DNA of 64,000 nucleotides, taken from Pseudomonas alkylphenolica (lineage in GTDB: Bacteria > Pseudomonadota > Gammaproteobacteria > Pseudomonadales > Pseudomonadaceae). Both the position numbers and the translations under genes were made by a program. Of the stretch, positions 49,940-57,623 are shown one piece after another. The stretch lies in contig NZ_JADUCM010000020.1 of NCBI RefSeq assembly GCF_016009175.1, positions 1 to 64,000 on the forward strand, in the 5' to 3' direction. The notes under the pieces are model-generated. The model ran no database searches, was not told where the DNA came from, and saw only the letters and a program-made list of their open reading frames with translations. Every line of letters begins with the position of its first letter. Positions within the stretch are counted from its first letter, which is position 1.

Positions 49940-51475
49940 TCAGGCGTCGATCAGAATCGAGGTGCCAGTCATTTCTGCAGGCTTTTCCAGGCCCAGCAGT
50001 TTCAGCATGGTCGGCGCCACGTCAGCCAGCACACCGCCTTCGCGAACCTGGACGTTGCGCTTGCCGACATAGATGAACGGCACCGGCTCGGTGGTGTGCG
50101 CGGTATGCGCCTGGCCGGTGCAGGCGTCTTCCATTTGCTCGACGTTGCCGTGGTCAGCGGTGATCAGGGCTTCGCCACCGACCTTGTCCAGCGCCTCGAC
50201 GATGCGTCCGACACACAGGTCCAGCGCCTCGACGGCTTTGACCGCGGCTTCGAAGACGCCGCTGTGGCCGACCATGTCGCCGTTGGCGTAGTTGACCACG
50301 ATCACGTCGTAGCGTTGCTGCTCAATGGCTTCGACGATGCGGTCGGTGACTTCCGGGGCGCTCATCTCTGGCTGCAGGTCGTAGGTGGCGACCTTTGGCG
50401 ACGGGATCAGGATACGTTCTTCGCCTTCGAACGGCTCTTCGCGTCCGCCGGAGAAAAAGAAGGTGACGTGTGCGTACTTCTCGGTTTCAGCAATGCGCAG
50501 CTGGGTCTTGCCATTTTTTGCCAGGTATTCGCCCAGCACGTTGTTGAGGCTGCCCGGTGCAAAGGCGGCCGGGGCCGGGATTTTTGCCGAATACTGGGTC
50601 AGGCCGATGTAGGCGGCCAGTTTTGGCAGGCGGGCGCGAGGGAACTCATTGAAGTCGGCTTCGACGAACACCCGCGACAGTTCGCGGGCACGGTCTGCGC
50701 GGAAGTTCATGAAGATCACCGCATCGCCGTCTTCGACCTGAACCGCATCACCGATGCGCGTGGCCTTGACGAACTCGTCGCTCTCGCCACGTGCGTAGGC
50801 GGCTTCGAGGCCGGCCTGGGCGTTGTCGGCGCTGTACTCGGCGACGCTGTCTACGATCAGGTTGTAGGCCGTCGATACACGGTCCCAACGGTTGTCGCGG
50901 TCCATGGCGAAGTAGCGGCCAATCAGACTGGCGATGCGGCCCTTGCCCAGTTTGGCGAAGGTGGCATCGAGCAGTTCGATGGACGATTGCGCGCTTTTTG
51001 GCGGCGTGTCGCGCCCGTCGAGGAAAGCGTGCAGGTAGATTTTTTCGGCGCCACGCTGGGCGGCCAGTTCGACCATGGCTACCAGGTGGTCCTGGTGGCT
51101 GTGCACGCCGCCATCGGACAGCAGGCCGAGGATGTGCACGGCTTTGCCGGCACTGGCTGCCTTGTCTACGGCGCCGCAGAGCACGGGATTTTCAAAGAAC
51201 TCGCCATCCTTGATGGCCTTGGTGACCCGGGTGAAGTCCTGGTACACCACGCGGCCAGCGCCGAGGTTCATGTGGCCAACCTCGGAGTTGCCCATTTGCC
51301 CGTCGGGCAAGCCGACGTCCATGCCGGAGCCGGAGATCAAGCCGTGCGGCTGGGTAGCGCGCAGGCGGTCGTAAACCGGCGTGTTGGCCGAGTAGATGGC
51401 GTTGTATTCGTGGCTTTCGCTGTGACCAAAGCCATCCAGGATGATCAGGACCAAAGGTTTTGGCGTGCTCGTCAT
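49940..51475 (-). CDS. gpmI: Phosphoglycerate mutase, cofactor-independent
   Basis: Interconverts 3- and 2-phosphoglycerate with two Mn ions. 511 residues. Begins KPLVLIILDGFGHSE with the first metal aspartate; the catalytic serine lies in GQMGNSEVGHMN, and further metal ligands in NYANGDMVGHSG and TADHGNVEQM. The ATG at 51475 is chosen over one at 51511 because similarity starts at the former. Monocistronic with its own terminator. Confidence 0.97.
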   Translation of the reverse strand: MTSTPKPLVLIILDGFGHSESHEYNAIYSANTPVYDRLRATQPHGLISGSGMDVGLPDGQMGNSEVGHMNLGAGRVVYQDFTRVTKAIKDGEFFENPVLCGAVDKAASAGKAVHILGLLSDGGVHSHQDHLVAMVELAAQRGAEKIYLHAFLDGRDTPPKSAQSSIELLDATFAKLGKGRIASLIGRYFAMDRDNRWDRVSTAYNLIVDSVAEYSADNAQAGLEAAYARGESDEFVKATRIGDAVQVEDGDAVIFMNFRADRARELSRVFVEADFNEFPRARLPKLAAYIGLTQYSAKIPAPAAFAPGSLNNVLGEYLAKNGKTQLRIAETEKYAHVTFFFSGGREEPFEGEERILIPSPKVATYDLQPEMSAPEVTDRIVEAIEQQRYDVIVVNYANGDMVGHSGVFEAAVKAVEALDLCVGRIVEALDKVGGEALITADHGNVEQMEDACTGQAHTAHTTEPVPFIYVGKRNVQVREGGVLADVAPTMLKLLGLEKPAEMTGTSILIDA

Positions 51476-51691
51476 CAATCCCACTCTCGGTTGTTCAGAT
51501 GATAAAGGCACGCATTTTAGGGCAAATTGGCCAAGAAAGACGAATTTACCTCACGTGGCAGCGGGCGCCGTCCGACGGGCTGCACGGGGTAAAGAAGAAT
51601 TGCCGGCAACTAGCCGGTCGGGCGGGCTTTGGCCGACCTTGGGGGCTGTGTATACTGGCCAACATTTTTAATGGCCTGGAAACACCCTCCG

Positions 51692-52108
51692 ATGGTTGCT
51701 CACCTGATTGAATTCGCAACAAATCACTATCTGCTGGTTGGTATCTTCGTCGTTCTGCTGGTGCTGCTGATCATCACCGAAGCGCGCAAAGGCGGACGTA
51801 GCCTGAGCACCGGTGAACTGACTGCACTGGTCAACAGTGAGAAAGGCCTGGTAATCGACATTCGTTCGGCCAAGGACTACGCGGCAGGTCATATCGTCGG
51901 CGCCCTGAACATTCCGCAGGACAAGTTCGCCGCGCGTATCGGCGAGCTGGAAAAACACAAGGCCGGCAAGACCCTGATCGTCGTTGACGCCATGGGCCAG
52001 CACGCCGGCACCACCACCCGCGAACTGCTCAAGGCCGGCTTCAACGCGGCCAAGCTGTCCGGTGGCGTGTCGAGCTGGAAAGCCGACAACCTGCCATTGG
52101 TGAAGTGA
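51692..52108 (+). CDS. Membrane-anchored rhodanese-like protein, no active Cys
   Basis: 138 residues (YibN-like): one N-terminal membrane helix (YLLVGIFVVLLVLLIITE), then a rhodanese fold (LVIDIRSAKDYAAGHIVGALNIP, LSGGVSSW). The active-site loop reads VVDAMGQHAGT, so the catalytic cysteine is absent (Asp or Ala instead). It therefore cannot transfer sulfur by the usual persulfide route. One base before grxC and upstream of secB, the same neighbourhood as yibN-grxC-secB in enterics. A role in protein export or membrane insertion has been linked to YibN; here it is inferred. Confidence 0.88.
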   Translation: MVAHLIEFATNHYLLVGIFVVLLVLLIITEARKGGRSLSTGELTALVNSEKGLVIDIRSAKDYAAGHIVGALNIPQDKFAARIGELEKHKAGKTLIVVDAMGQHAGTTTRELLKAGFNAAKLSGGVSSWKADNLPLVK

Positions 52109-52109
52109 T

Positions 52110-52364
52110 ATGAGCGACGTCATCGTCTACTCCAGCGACTACTGCCCTTACTGCTCGCGGGCCAAGCACCTGCTGCAAAGCAAAGGTGTGGCGTTCGAAG
52201 AGATCAAGGTCGATGGCAAGCCGCAGGTGCGCGCCGAAATGAGCCAGAAGGCCGGCCGTACTTCGGTGCCGCAGATCTGGATCGGTAACACCCACGTCGG
52301 CGGTTGCGACGACCTGTATGCCCTTGAGCGCGCCGGTAAACTCGACGGCCTGCTCAAGGCTTGA
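52110..52364 (+). CDS. grxC: Glutaredoxin 3
   Basis: 84-residue dithiol glutaredoxin that uses glutathione to reduce disulfides. Active site CPYC at residues 12-15 (SDYCPYCSRAK), cis-proline in TSVPQIWIG and the GSH-binding GGCDDL are intact. Starts one base after the rhodanese stop codon, so translation is probably coupled. Confidence 0.96.
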   Translation: MSDVIVYSSDYCPYCSRAKHLLQSKGVAFEEIKVDGKPQVRAEMSQKAGRTSVPQIWIGNTHVGGCDDLYALERAGKLDGLLKA

Positions 52365-52405
52365 ATCAGAACCCCTATTAAAGACCCTGGAAAGAAGGAT
52401 CTGTC

Positions 52406-52894
52406 ATGACTGATCAACTGAACAACGGCGCAGCTGCAGAAGACGATGGCGCACCTCAGTTCTCGATGCAGCGCATCTATGTTCGCGACCTGTCGTTCGA
52501 AGCGCCGAAAAGCCCGGCGATCTTCCGTCAGCAGTGGGAGCCGAGCGTTGCCCTGGACCTGAACACCAAGCAAAAAGGCCTGGAAGGCGATTTCCACGAA
52601 GTCGTCCTGACCCTGTCGGTGACCGTGAAAAACGGTGACGAGGTGGCGTTCATTGCTGAAGTCCAGCAGGCCGGTATCTTCCTGATCAAGAACCTGGATG
52701 CGGCATCGATGAGCCACACTCTGGGTGCGTTCTGCCCGAACATCCTGTTCCCGTACGCCCGTGAAGCGCTGGACAGCCTGGTGACCCGTGGTTCGTTCCC
52801 GGCACTGATGCTGTCGCCGGTCAACTTCGACGCCCTGTACGCGCAGGAAATGCAGCGCATGCAGGAAGCCGGCGAAGCGCCTTCGCTGCAGTAA
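52406..52894 (+). CDS. secB: Protein-export chaperone SecB
   Basis: Cytoplasmic tetramer that holds precursors unfolded and delivers them to SecA. 162 residues with the family blocks FSMQRIYVRDLSFEAPKSP, VTVKNGDEVAFIAEVQQAGIF and CPNILFPYARE, and an acidic start. AAGGA eight bases before the ATG. Last gene of rhodanese-grxC-secB; terminator follows. Confidence 0.97.
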   Translation: MTDQLNNGAAAEDDGAPQFSMQRIYVRDLSFEAPKSPAIFRQQWEPSVALDLNTKQKGLEGDFHEVVLTLSVTVKNGDEVAFIAEVQQAGIFLIKNLDAASMSHTLGAFCPNILFPYAREALDSLVTRGSFPALMLSPVNFDALYAQEMQRMQEAGEAPSLQ

Positions 52895-52910
52895 GTGTTG
52901 CGATGTGCCG

Positions 52911-52936
52911 AAAAAGCGCCCTGAGGGGCGCTTTTT
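52911..52936. terminator. Bidirectional terminator between secB and trmL
   Basis: AAAAAGCGCCC (52911-52921) and GGGCGCTTTTT (52926-52936) pair perfectly around TGAG. Both orientations have a T tract, and the two genes converge on it. Confidence 0.9.
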
Positions 52937-52943
52937 TCTTGGC

Positions 52944-53399
52944 TCAGGCAAAGCCCTGCTGGCGCCAGGCCTCGTAGACCGTCACCGCGACGGTATTGGA
53001 CAGGTTCAGGCTGCGGCAGCCCTCGCGCATGGGCAGGCGCAGGCGCTGCTCGGCAGGCAGGCTGTCCAGTACCTCGGCGGGCAGCCCACGGCTTTCCGGG
53101 CCGAACAGGAAGGCGTCGCCGGGCTGGAAGGCGGTTTCGTGGTAGGGGTGCGAGGCCTTGGTGGTGAAGGCAAACAGGCGTGGCTGGCCGAGGCTCTCCA
53201 GGCAGCTGGCAAGGTCCGCGTGGCGCTTGAGGGTGGCATACTCATGGTAGTCGAGCCCGGCGCGGCGCAGGCGCTTGTCGTCCAGCTCGAAGCCGATGGG
53301 CTCGATCAGGTGCAAGGCACAGCCGCTGTTGGCGCAGAGCCTGATTATGTTGCCGGTATTCGGCGGAATCTCTGGTTGGAAGAGGATGACGTGAAACAT
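52944..53399 (-). CDS. trmL: tRNA (cytidine/uridine-34 2'-O) methyltransferase
   Basis: SPOUT enzyme that methylates the wobble base of tRNA-Leu isoacceptors. 151 residues: FQPEIPPNTGNIIRLCANSG (motif 1), then LFGPESRGLP (motif 2) and MREGCRSLNLSNTVAVTVYEA (motif 3 with the knot). The ATG at 53399 has CGGAG eight bases upstream; the longer frame upstream is not conserved. Its start codon overlaps the start of the divergent neighbour. Confidence 0.94.
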   Translation of the reverse strand: MFHVILFQPEIPPNTGNIIRLCANSGCALHLIEPIGFELDDKRLRRAGLDYHEYATLKRHADLASCLESLGQPRLFAFTTKASHPYHETAFQPGDAFLFGPESRGLPAEVLDSLPAEQRLRLPMREGCRSLNLSNTVAVTVYEAWRQQGFA

Positions 53400-53835
53400 G
53401 CACGGCTCCGAATATAAAGATGGCGAGCATTCTACTCCTGAACCGGACCCGCGTTCGAAGCTATGGCCGCGTGTGCTGTTTTCTCTGGCCTTGTTCGGCA
53501 TGTTGGTGGGTTTGATGATCGGTCGGTTGACTGCGCCCGAACCGCGCGTGCTGGAGCAGGTTCAGGTCGTGGAGGGCGGTCTGGACCTGTGGTTCAACGA
53601 AGCGCCCAACCTGCACGGGGAAACCGTCGAAGGGACGGTAGCGCTGCTGTTCGAGGCTGAAGGCAAGGCTGCACGCGGTCAGTTGCGTTTGCAGGGCAAA
53701 CCGGTGAGCTGGCGGGTTCAGAAGAGCGATGGCGGGTTGTTGATCACCCTGGTGGCGGCCCGCCCCCTACACGGCGAGTGGGCCGGTGCAGAGGACGATG
53801 GGCGCTGGCGTGTGCAGGTGAGGCTGCACGAATAA
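53398..53835 (+). CDS. Conserved membrane-anchored protein, unknown function
   Basis: 145 residues with one N-terminal helix (VLFSLALFGMLVGLMIG, about 26-42) and a small periplasmic beta-rich domain (LEQVQVVEGGLDLWFNEAP ... RGQLRLQGKPVSW ... WRVQVRLHE). No family recognised. With the ATG at 53398 its start codon shares the CATG palindrome with the trmL start on the other strand; an AGAGG lies 13 bases upstream, inside trmL. An in-frame GTG near 53470 would place the start right at the membrane helix. Confidence 0.65.
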   Translation: MHGSEYKDGEHSTPEPDPRSKLWPRVLFSLALFGMLVGLMIGRLTAPEPRVLEQVQVVEGGLDLWFNEAPNLHGETVEGTVALLFEAEGKAARGQLRLQGKPVSWRVQKSDGGLLITLVAARPLHGEWAGAEDDGRWRVQVRLHE

Positions 53836-54061
53836 AAGAGGGGAATCCCCGGCCTGCCTGTACCAAGGCCCCCAAAACTGGAAGTACTGATACTAATGCA
53901 GGCTGTGTGCCAATTTTGTTGCAGCCCGTAAAACAAAGGGTTTTGCTGTCTAGTACGGGGTTTTGGCGAGGGTTTGTGCCTTCAGACGGTGCGCAGAAGA
54001 CTGGTCGGGTCCAGCATTGGGGCATAAACGCTGTACCTGTCCTGTCTCATCGATCCTCGCC
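53836..54061. other. Gap before the ntrC-side REP, nothing recognised
   Basis: No reading frame with coding character, no RNA family and no clear terminator were seen, apart from a small GGGGA-A-TCCCC dyad soon after the preceding stop. It is more AT-rich than its surroundings. Confidence 0.4.
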
Positions 54062-54150
54062 GTAGGAGCCAGGCTTGCCGGCGAACCTGGCACTGCGGTG
54101 TACCAGGCACACCGCGTCATCGTTCTTCGCGGGCAAGCTACGCTCCTGCC
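54062..54150. repeat. Composite REP element, copy C (inverted)
   Basis: Reverse complement of the 33452 copy over about 89 bp with no gaps: GTAGGAGCCAGGCTTGCCGG, TGCGGTGTA / CACCGC dyad, TCATCGTTCTTCGCGGGCAA, GCTCCTGCC. Immediately downstream of ntrC. Confidence 0.85.
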
Positions 54151-54160
54151 GGGGCACGGC

Positions 54161-55597
54161 TCAGGCTTCGTCGTCGCCTTCTTCATCGGCGCCATCGACC
54201 TTCATGCCCAGTTCCTTGATCTTGCGGGTCAGGGTATTGCGTCCCCAACCCAGCAACACTGCAGCATCGCGGCGGCGGCCGGCGGTGTGCTTGAGGGCTG
54301 TTTCGATCATGATGCGCTCGAAGCTCGGCACGGCACTGTCGAGCAGGCTCGACTGGCCGCGGGCCAGTGCCTGGTCGGCCCATTGGCGCAGCGCCTGTTC
54401 CCAGTTGGTCACCGGTGCGGCGTCCTGGGGCAGGTTGAGCAGTTCGGGCGGCAGGTCACCGACATGCACTTCACGACCCGAAGCCATCACGGTGATCCAG
54501 CGGCAGGTGTTTTCCAGCTGGCGGACGTTGCCGGGCCACGGCAGATTGCGCATGTACTCTTCTGTCTCGGCCTTGAGCAGCTTGGGCTCTACGGCGAGCT
54601 CCTGGGCGGCGCGACCAAGGAAGTGGCGGGCCAGGGTCGGTATGTCTTCGCGACGGTCGGCCAGGCGCGGGATGTGGATGCGGATCACGTTCAGGCGATG
54701 GAACAGGTCCTCGCGGAACTTGCCGGCCTGCACCAGGGTTTCCAGGTTCTGGTGAGTGGCGGCGATGATGCGTACGTCGACCTTGACCGGCACATGCCCG
54801 CCCACCCGGTAGAATTCGCCATCGGCCAGCACGCGCAGCAGACGGGTCTGGGTGTCGGCCGGCATGTCGCCGATTTCATCGAGAAACAGCGTACCGCCAT
54901 CGGCTTGTTCGAAACGCCCGCGCCGCAGGTTGGCAGCACCGGTGAACGCGCCTTTTTCGTGACCGAACAGCTCGGACTCCATCAGGTCCTTGGGGATCGC
55001 TGCCATGTTCAGCGCAATGAATGGCGAGGCGGCGCGCGGGCTGTGGCGGTGCAGGGCGTGAGCGACCAGTTCTTTACCGGTACCCGACTCGCCGTTGATC
55101 AGCACGGTGATGTTGGAGTGGCTCAAGCGGCCGATGGCGCGGAACACCTCCTGCATCGCCGGGGCTTCGCCAATGATTTCCGGGGTGCGGGTCAGCGTCG
55201 GCGCGACGTCCAGGCCTTGCTGTTCCTGCGCATGTTGATTGGCGCGCTTGACCAGCGATACCGCCTCATCGACATCGAACGGCTTGGGCAGGTACTCGAA
55301 TGCGCCGCCCTGATAGGACGCCACCGCACTGTCGAGGTCGGAGTGCGCGGTCATGATGATCACCGGCAGGCGCGGATGCTGATCGCGGATTTGCGCGAGC
55401 AGATCCAGGCCACTGGCCCCGGGCATGCGGATGTCGGAAATGATCACGTCGGGTTGCTGGCGGGCCAGGCGGCTCATGACGCCGTCGGCGCTGTCGAAGC
55501 TTTGCGTGGTCATGCCTTCTTGTTGCAGGGCTTTTTCCAGTACCCAGCGGATGGAGCGATCATCATCGACGATCCAGACGGTTTCACTACGGCTCAT
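54161..55597 (-). CDS. ntrC: Nitrogen regulator NtrC (NRI)
   Basis: Sigma-54 activator of nitrogen-limitation genes including glnA. 478 residues: receiver domain (WIVDDDRSIRWVLE; phosphorylated Asp in IISDIRMPG near residue 54), AAA+ domain with Walker A GESGTGKELVAHA and the sigma-54-contacting KGAFTGA, and a Fis-type helix-turn-helix at the end (RRRDAAVLLGWGRNTLTRKI). Overlaps ntrB by four bases (ATGA). Also called glnG. Confidence 0.97.
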   Translation of the reverse strand: MSRSETVWIVDDDRSIRWVLEKALQQEGMTTQSFDSADGVMSRLARQQPDVIISDIRMPGASGLDLLAQIRDQHPRLPVIIMTAHSDLDSAVASYQGGAFEYLPKPFDVDEAVSLVKRANQHAQEQQGLDVAPTLTRTPEIIGEAPAMQEVFRAIGRLSHSNITVLINGESGTGKELVAHALHRHSPRAASPFIALNMAAIPKDLMESELFGHEKGAFTGAANLRRGRFEQADGGTLFLDEIGDMPADTQTRLLRVLADGEFYRVGGHVPVKVDVRIIAATHQNLETLVQAGKFREDLFHRLNVIRIHIPRLADRREDIPTLARHFLGRAAQELAVEPKLLKAETEEYMRNLPWPGNVRQLENTCRWITVMASGREVHVGDLPPELLNLPQDAAPVTNWEQALRQWADQALARGQSSLLDSAVPSFERIMIETALKHTAGRRRDAAVLLGWGRNTLTRKIKELGMKVDGADEEGDDEA

Positions 55598-56679
55598 GAG
55601 GCGGAGGCTCCTTGTTCCAGCGGCAGAAAGATCGAGAACGTGGTGTGGCCAGGATGGCTGTCACACTCGATCAGGCCCTGGTGCTGGCTGATGATGTTCT
55701 GGGTAATGGCCAGGCCCAGCCCGGTGCCATCCGGGCGGCCGCTGACCATGGGGTAGAAGATGGTTTCCTGCAGCTCGGCAGGGATGCCCGGGCCGTTGTC
55801 GATGATTTCGACCTTGGCCACCAGGCGATGGCGGGTGTGGCCGATGGTGAACTGGCGCATGGCCCGGGTGCGCAGGCTGATGCGGCCCAGGCGCAATTCG
55901 TTCTGGCCGCTGATGGCCTGCATGGCATTGCGTACGATGTTGAGCACCGCCTGGATCATCTGCTCGCGGTCGATCAGCACGTCCGGCAGGCTGGGGTCGT
56001 AATCGCGCACCAGGGTAATGCCGCCCTGGCTTTCGGCCTCGACCAGGCTGCAGACCCGCTCCAGCACTTCGTGGATATTGGTCATGGCCAGCGATGGCAG
56101 CTTGTTCGAGCCGAGCATGCGATCGACAAGGTTGCGCAGGCGGTCGGCCTCTTCAATGATCACATTGGTGTAATCCTTGAGGCTTTCTTCGGGCAACTCC
56201 CGGGACAGCAATTGCGCGGCGCCGCGGATGCCGCCCAGGGGATTCTTGATCTCGTGGGCCAGGCCGCGCACCAGCAGCTTGGTGGTTTCCTGCTTAGACA
56301 GCTGGGCCTCTTCCTTGGTGATGCGTAGCAGCCGGTCGCGCGGGTGCACTTCCAGCAGCAGCAACGTGCGCCCGCTACTGAGGATCGGTGTCACGGCATA
56401 GTCGACGGTCTGGGTTTGCCCGGTCAGCGAGGTCAGCTGCGCTTCACGCTTGGTAAAAGGGTGAGCGTGCTCCACGGCCTGGCGCAAGGAGTTGAGCGCT
56501 TCGGGGGACTCCGTAAACAGCTCGCTGATGAATTGCCCATGGCTGCGCTGGCCGCTGATGGCCAGGAGCATTTCCGCGGCCGGGTTCATGTACTCAAGGC
56601 GCAGTTCGGCATTGAGCAGGATGGTGGCCGTGGTCAGGTTGTCCAGTAGCAGTCGGTGCAGGGCATCGCTGATGGTCAT
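55594..56679 (-). CDS. ntrB: Nitrogen sensor kinase NtrB (NRII)
   Basis: Cytoplasmic histidine kinase/phosphatase that controls NtrC and is set by PII protein. 361 residues: PAS domain (about 10-110, LLDNLTTATILLNAELRLEYMNPAAE), the H box GLAHEIKNPLGGIRGAAQLL, then N box and G boxes (VEIIDNGPGIP, GTGLGLAIT). No membrane segment, as expected. Followed by ntrC with a four-base overlap. Also called glnL. Confidence 0.97.
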   Translation of the reverse strand: MTISDALHRLLLDNLTTATILLNAELRLEYMNPAAEMLLAISGQRSHGQFISELFTESPEALNSLRQAVEHAHPFTKREAQLTSLTGQTQTVDYAVTPILSSGRTLLLLEVHPRDRLLRITKEEAQLSKQETTKLLVRGLAHEIKNPLGGIRGAAQLLSRELPEESLKDYTNVIIEEADRLRNLVDRMLGSNKLPSLAMTNIHEVLERVCSLVEAESQGGITLVRDYDPSLPDVLIDREQMIQAVLNIVRNAMQAISGQNELRLGRISLRTRAMRQFTIGHTRHRLVAKVEIIDNGPGIPAELQETIFYPMVSGRPDGTGLGLAITQNIISQHQGLIECDSHPGHTTFSIFLPLEQGASAS

Positions 56680-56865
56680 GGGGCGTCGGTGACCTCTTTT
56701 GGCTCATGACGACCCCGGTGGTGCCAGGGTCGCGGGCGCTGGTTGTCTGCTGGTAACAAGAAAATGCAAAAAACAAACCAAGGCTCCGAAAAGAAGCGGA
56801 TTTGCCGGATAAAGACCTGTAATTGCGCTAAATATGGCTGTAAAGCCCTGATGTTGCCGTGAGAT

Positions 56866-56911
56866 TGAACCAAAATGGGCTGCTTTGCTCACGTGCACGC
56901 TGTTGCGTGCA
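56866..56911 (-). promoter_or_regulatory. NtrC-like boxes upstream of ntrBC
   Basis: TGAACCAAAATGGGCTG (56866-56882) matches the enteric site TGCACTAAAATGGTGCA at about 11 of 17 positions. A dyad TGCAC-N8-GTGCA lies at 56894-56911. Both sit 187-232 bp upstream of the ntrB start, past the end of the chorismate mutase gene. Suggests ntrBC autoregulation; inference. Confidence 0.45.
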
Positions 56912-56935
56912 CCAATATAGAGCATAGAGGATTGA

Positions 56936-57481
56936 TCAGCGGCTGGCGCACAAATGGACGGTGGCGCGTACCAGGGCCAGATTGCGTTGTGGGGCGGTTG
57001 CGCGCTGGGCGATGGCGTGCGCCAGCGCAGAATCGCAGCGTGCAGGCGGGTTGCGGTCGAATTCGGCCAGCTCGCTGAGCAGGCTGCGCTGCAGACGGTC
57101 CAGTTGTGGACGCAATTGTGTGGCAAGGTCGATACGCGTTGTCGTTGGGGCGCTGCCGGCTGCGTGCCAGCGCGACAGGGCGCTGTACTGCAGCAGTTTA
57201 TTGGCCTCGATCTGATCGCTGAAGAACAGGCCGGCCCGTTGGCTGTCGACGCCAAAGCGCGGGGCCTGGGTCTGGGCATTGGCGATGACCTGTTGTTCAC
57301 GCTCGGTGGCCTGCACCGGCTGGCCTGAATCCCATTTGTTCAGGGCAACCGCTTCGGCGATGTCCAGGCGTTGTTCAATGCTAGTGAGCAAGCGCTGCAA
57401 GGCAGTGTCGGGTGGAGGTGTGGATGTGCAGCCCTGGATCAGCAAGAGCGGGGCGAGCAGCAGGGTAAGCGGTGAGCGCAT
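56936..57481 (-). CDS. Secreted chorismate mutase (AroQ gamma type)
   Basis: Rearranges chorismate to prephenate outside the cytoplasm. 181 residues: N-terminal export signal, then an all-helical chorismate mutase domain (LLTSIEQRLDIAEAVALNKW, ... FFSDQIEANKLLQYSALSRW). The signal ends in LLIQGC, a lipobox-like sequence, which would make it a lipoprotein; the Gln at -2 is unusual. Periplasmic AroQ is known in P. aeruginosa with unclear purpose. Lies between ntrB and glnA, in the same direction. Confidence 0.85.
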   Translation of the reverse strand: MRSPLTLLLAPLLLIQGCTSTPPPDTALQRLLTSIEQRLDIAEAVALNKWDSGQPVQATEREQQVIANAQTQAPRFGVDSQRAGLFFSDQIEANKLLQYSALSRWHAAGSAPTTTRIDLATQLRPQLDRLQRSLLSELAEFDRNPPARCDSALAHAIAQRATAPQRNLALVRATVHLCASR

Positions 57482-57561
57482 GGCAGGTGTCCTGACGGGA
57501 AAACCTCAGTGTGCGTCCTTCTGGCTGTCTGACCTGTCAGCTGAGTCCTATAAAATTGTCA

Positions 57562-57591
57562 GAAAAAGAAAAGGCCTCCTGAAGGAGGCCT
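57562..57591 (-). terminator. Terminator of glnA
   Basis: AGGCCTCC and GGAGGCCT (57572-57579 and 57584-57591) with a four-base loop; on the minus strand it is followed by TTTTCTTTTT. Confidence 0.85.
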
Positions 57592-57623
57592 CTCGTTACG
57601 CTGCTTGCGCAGGCGTCACTGGA

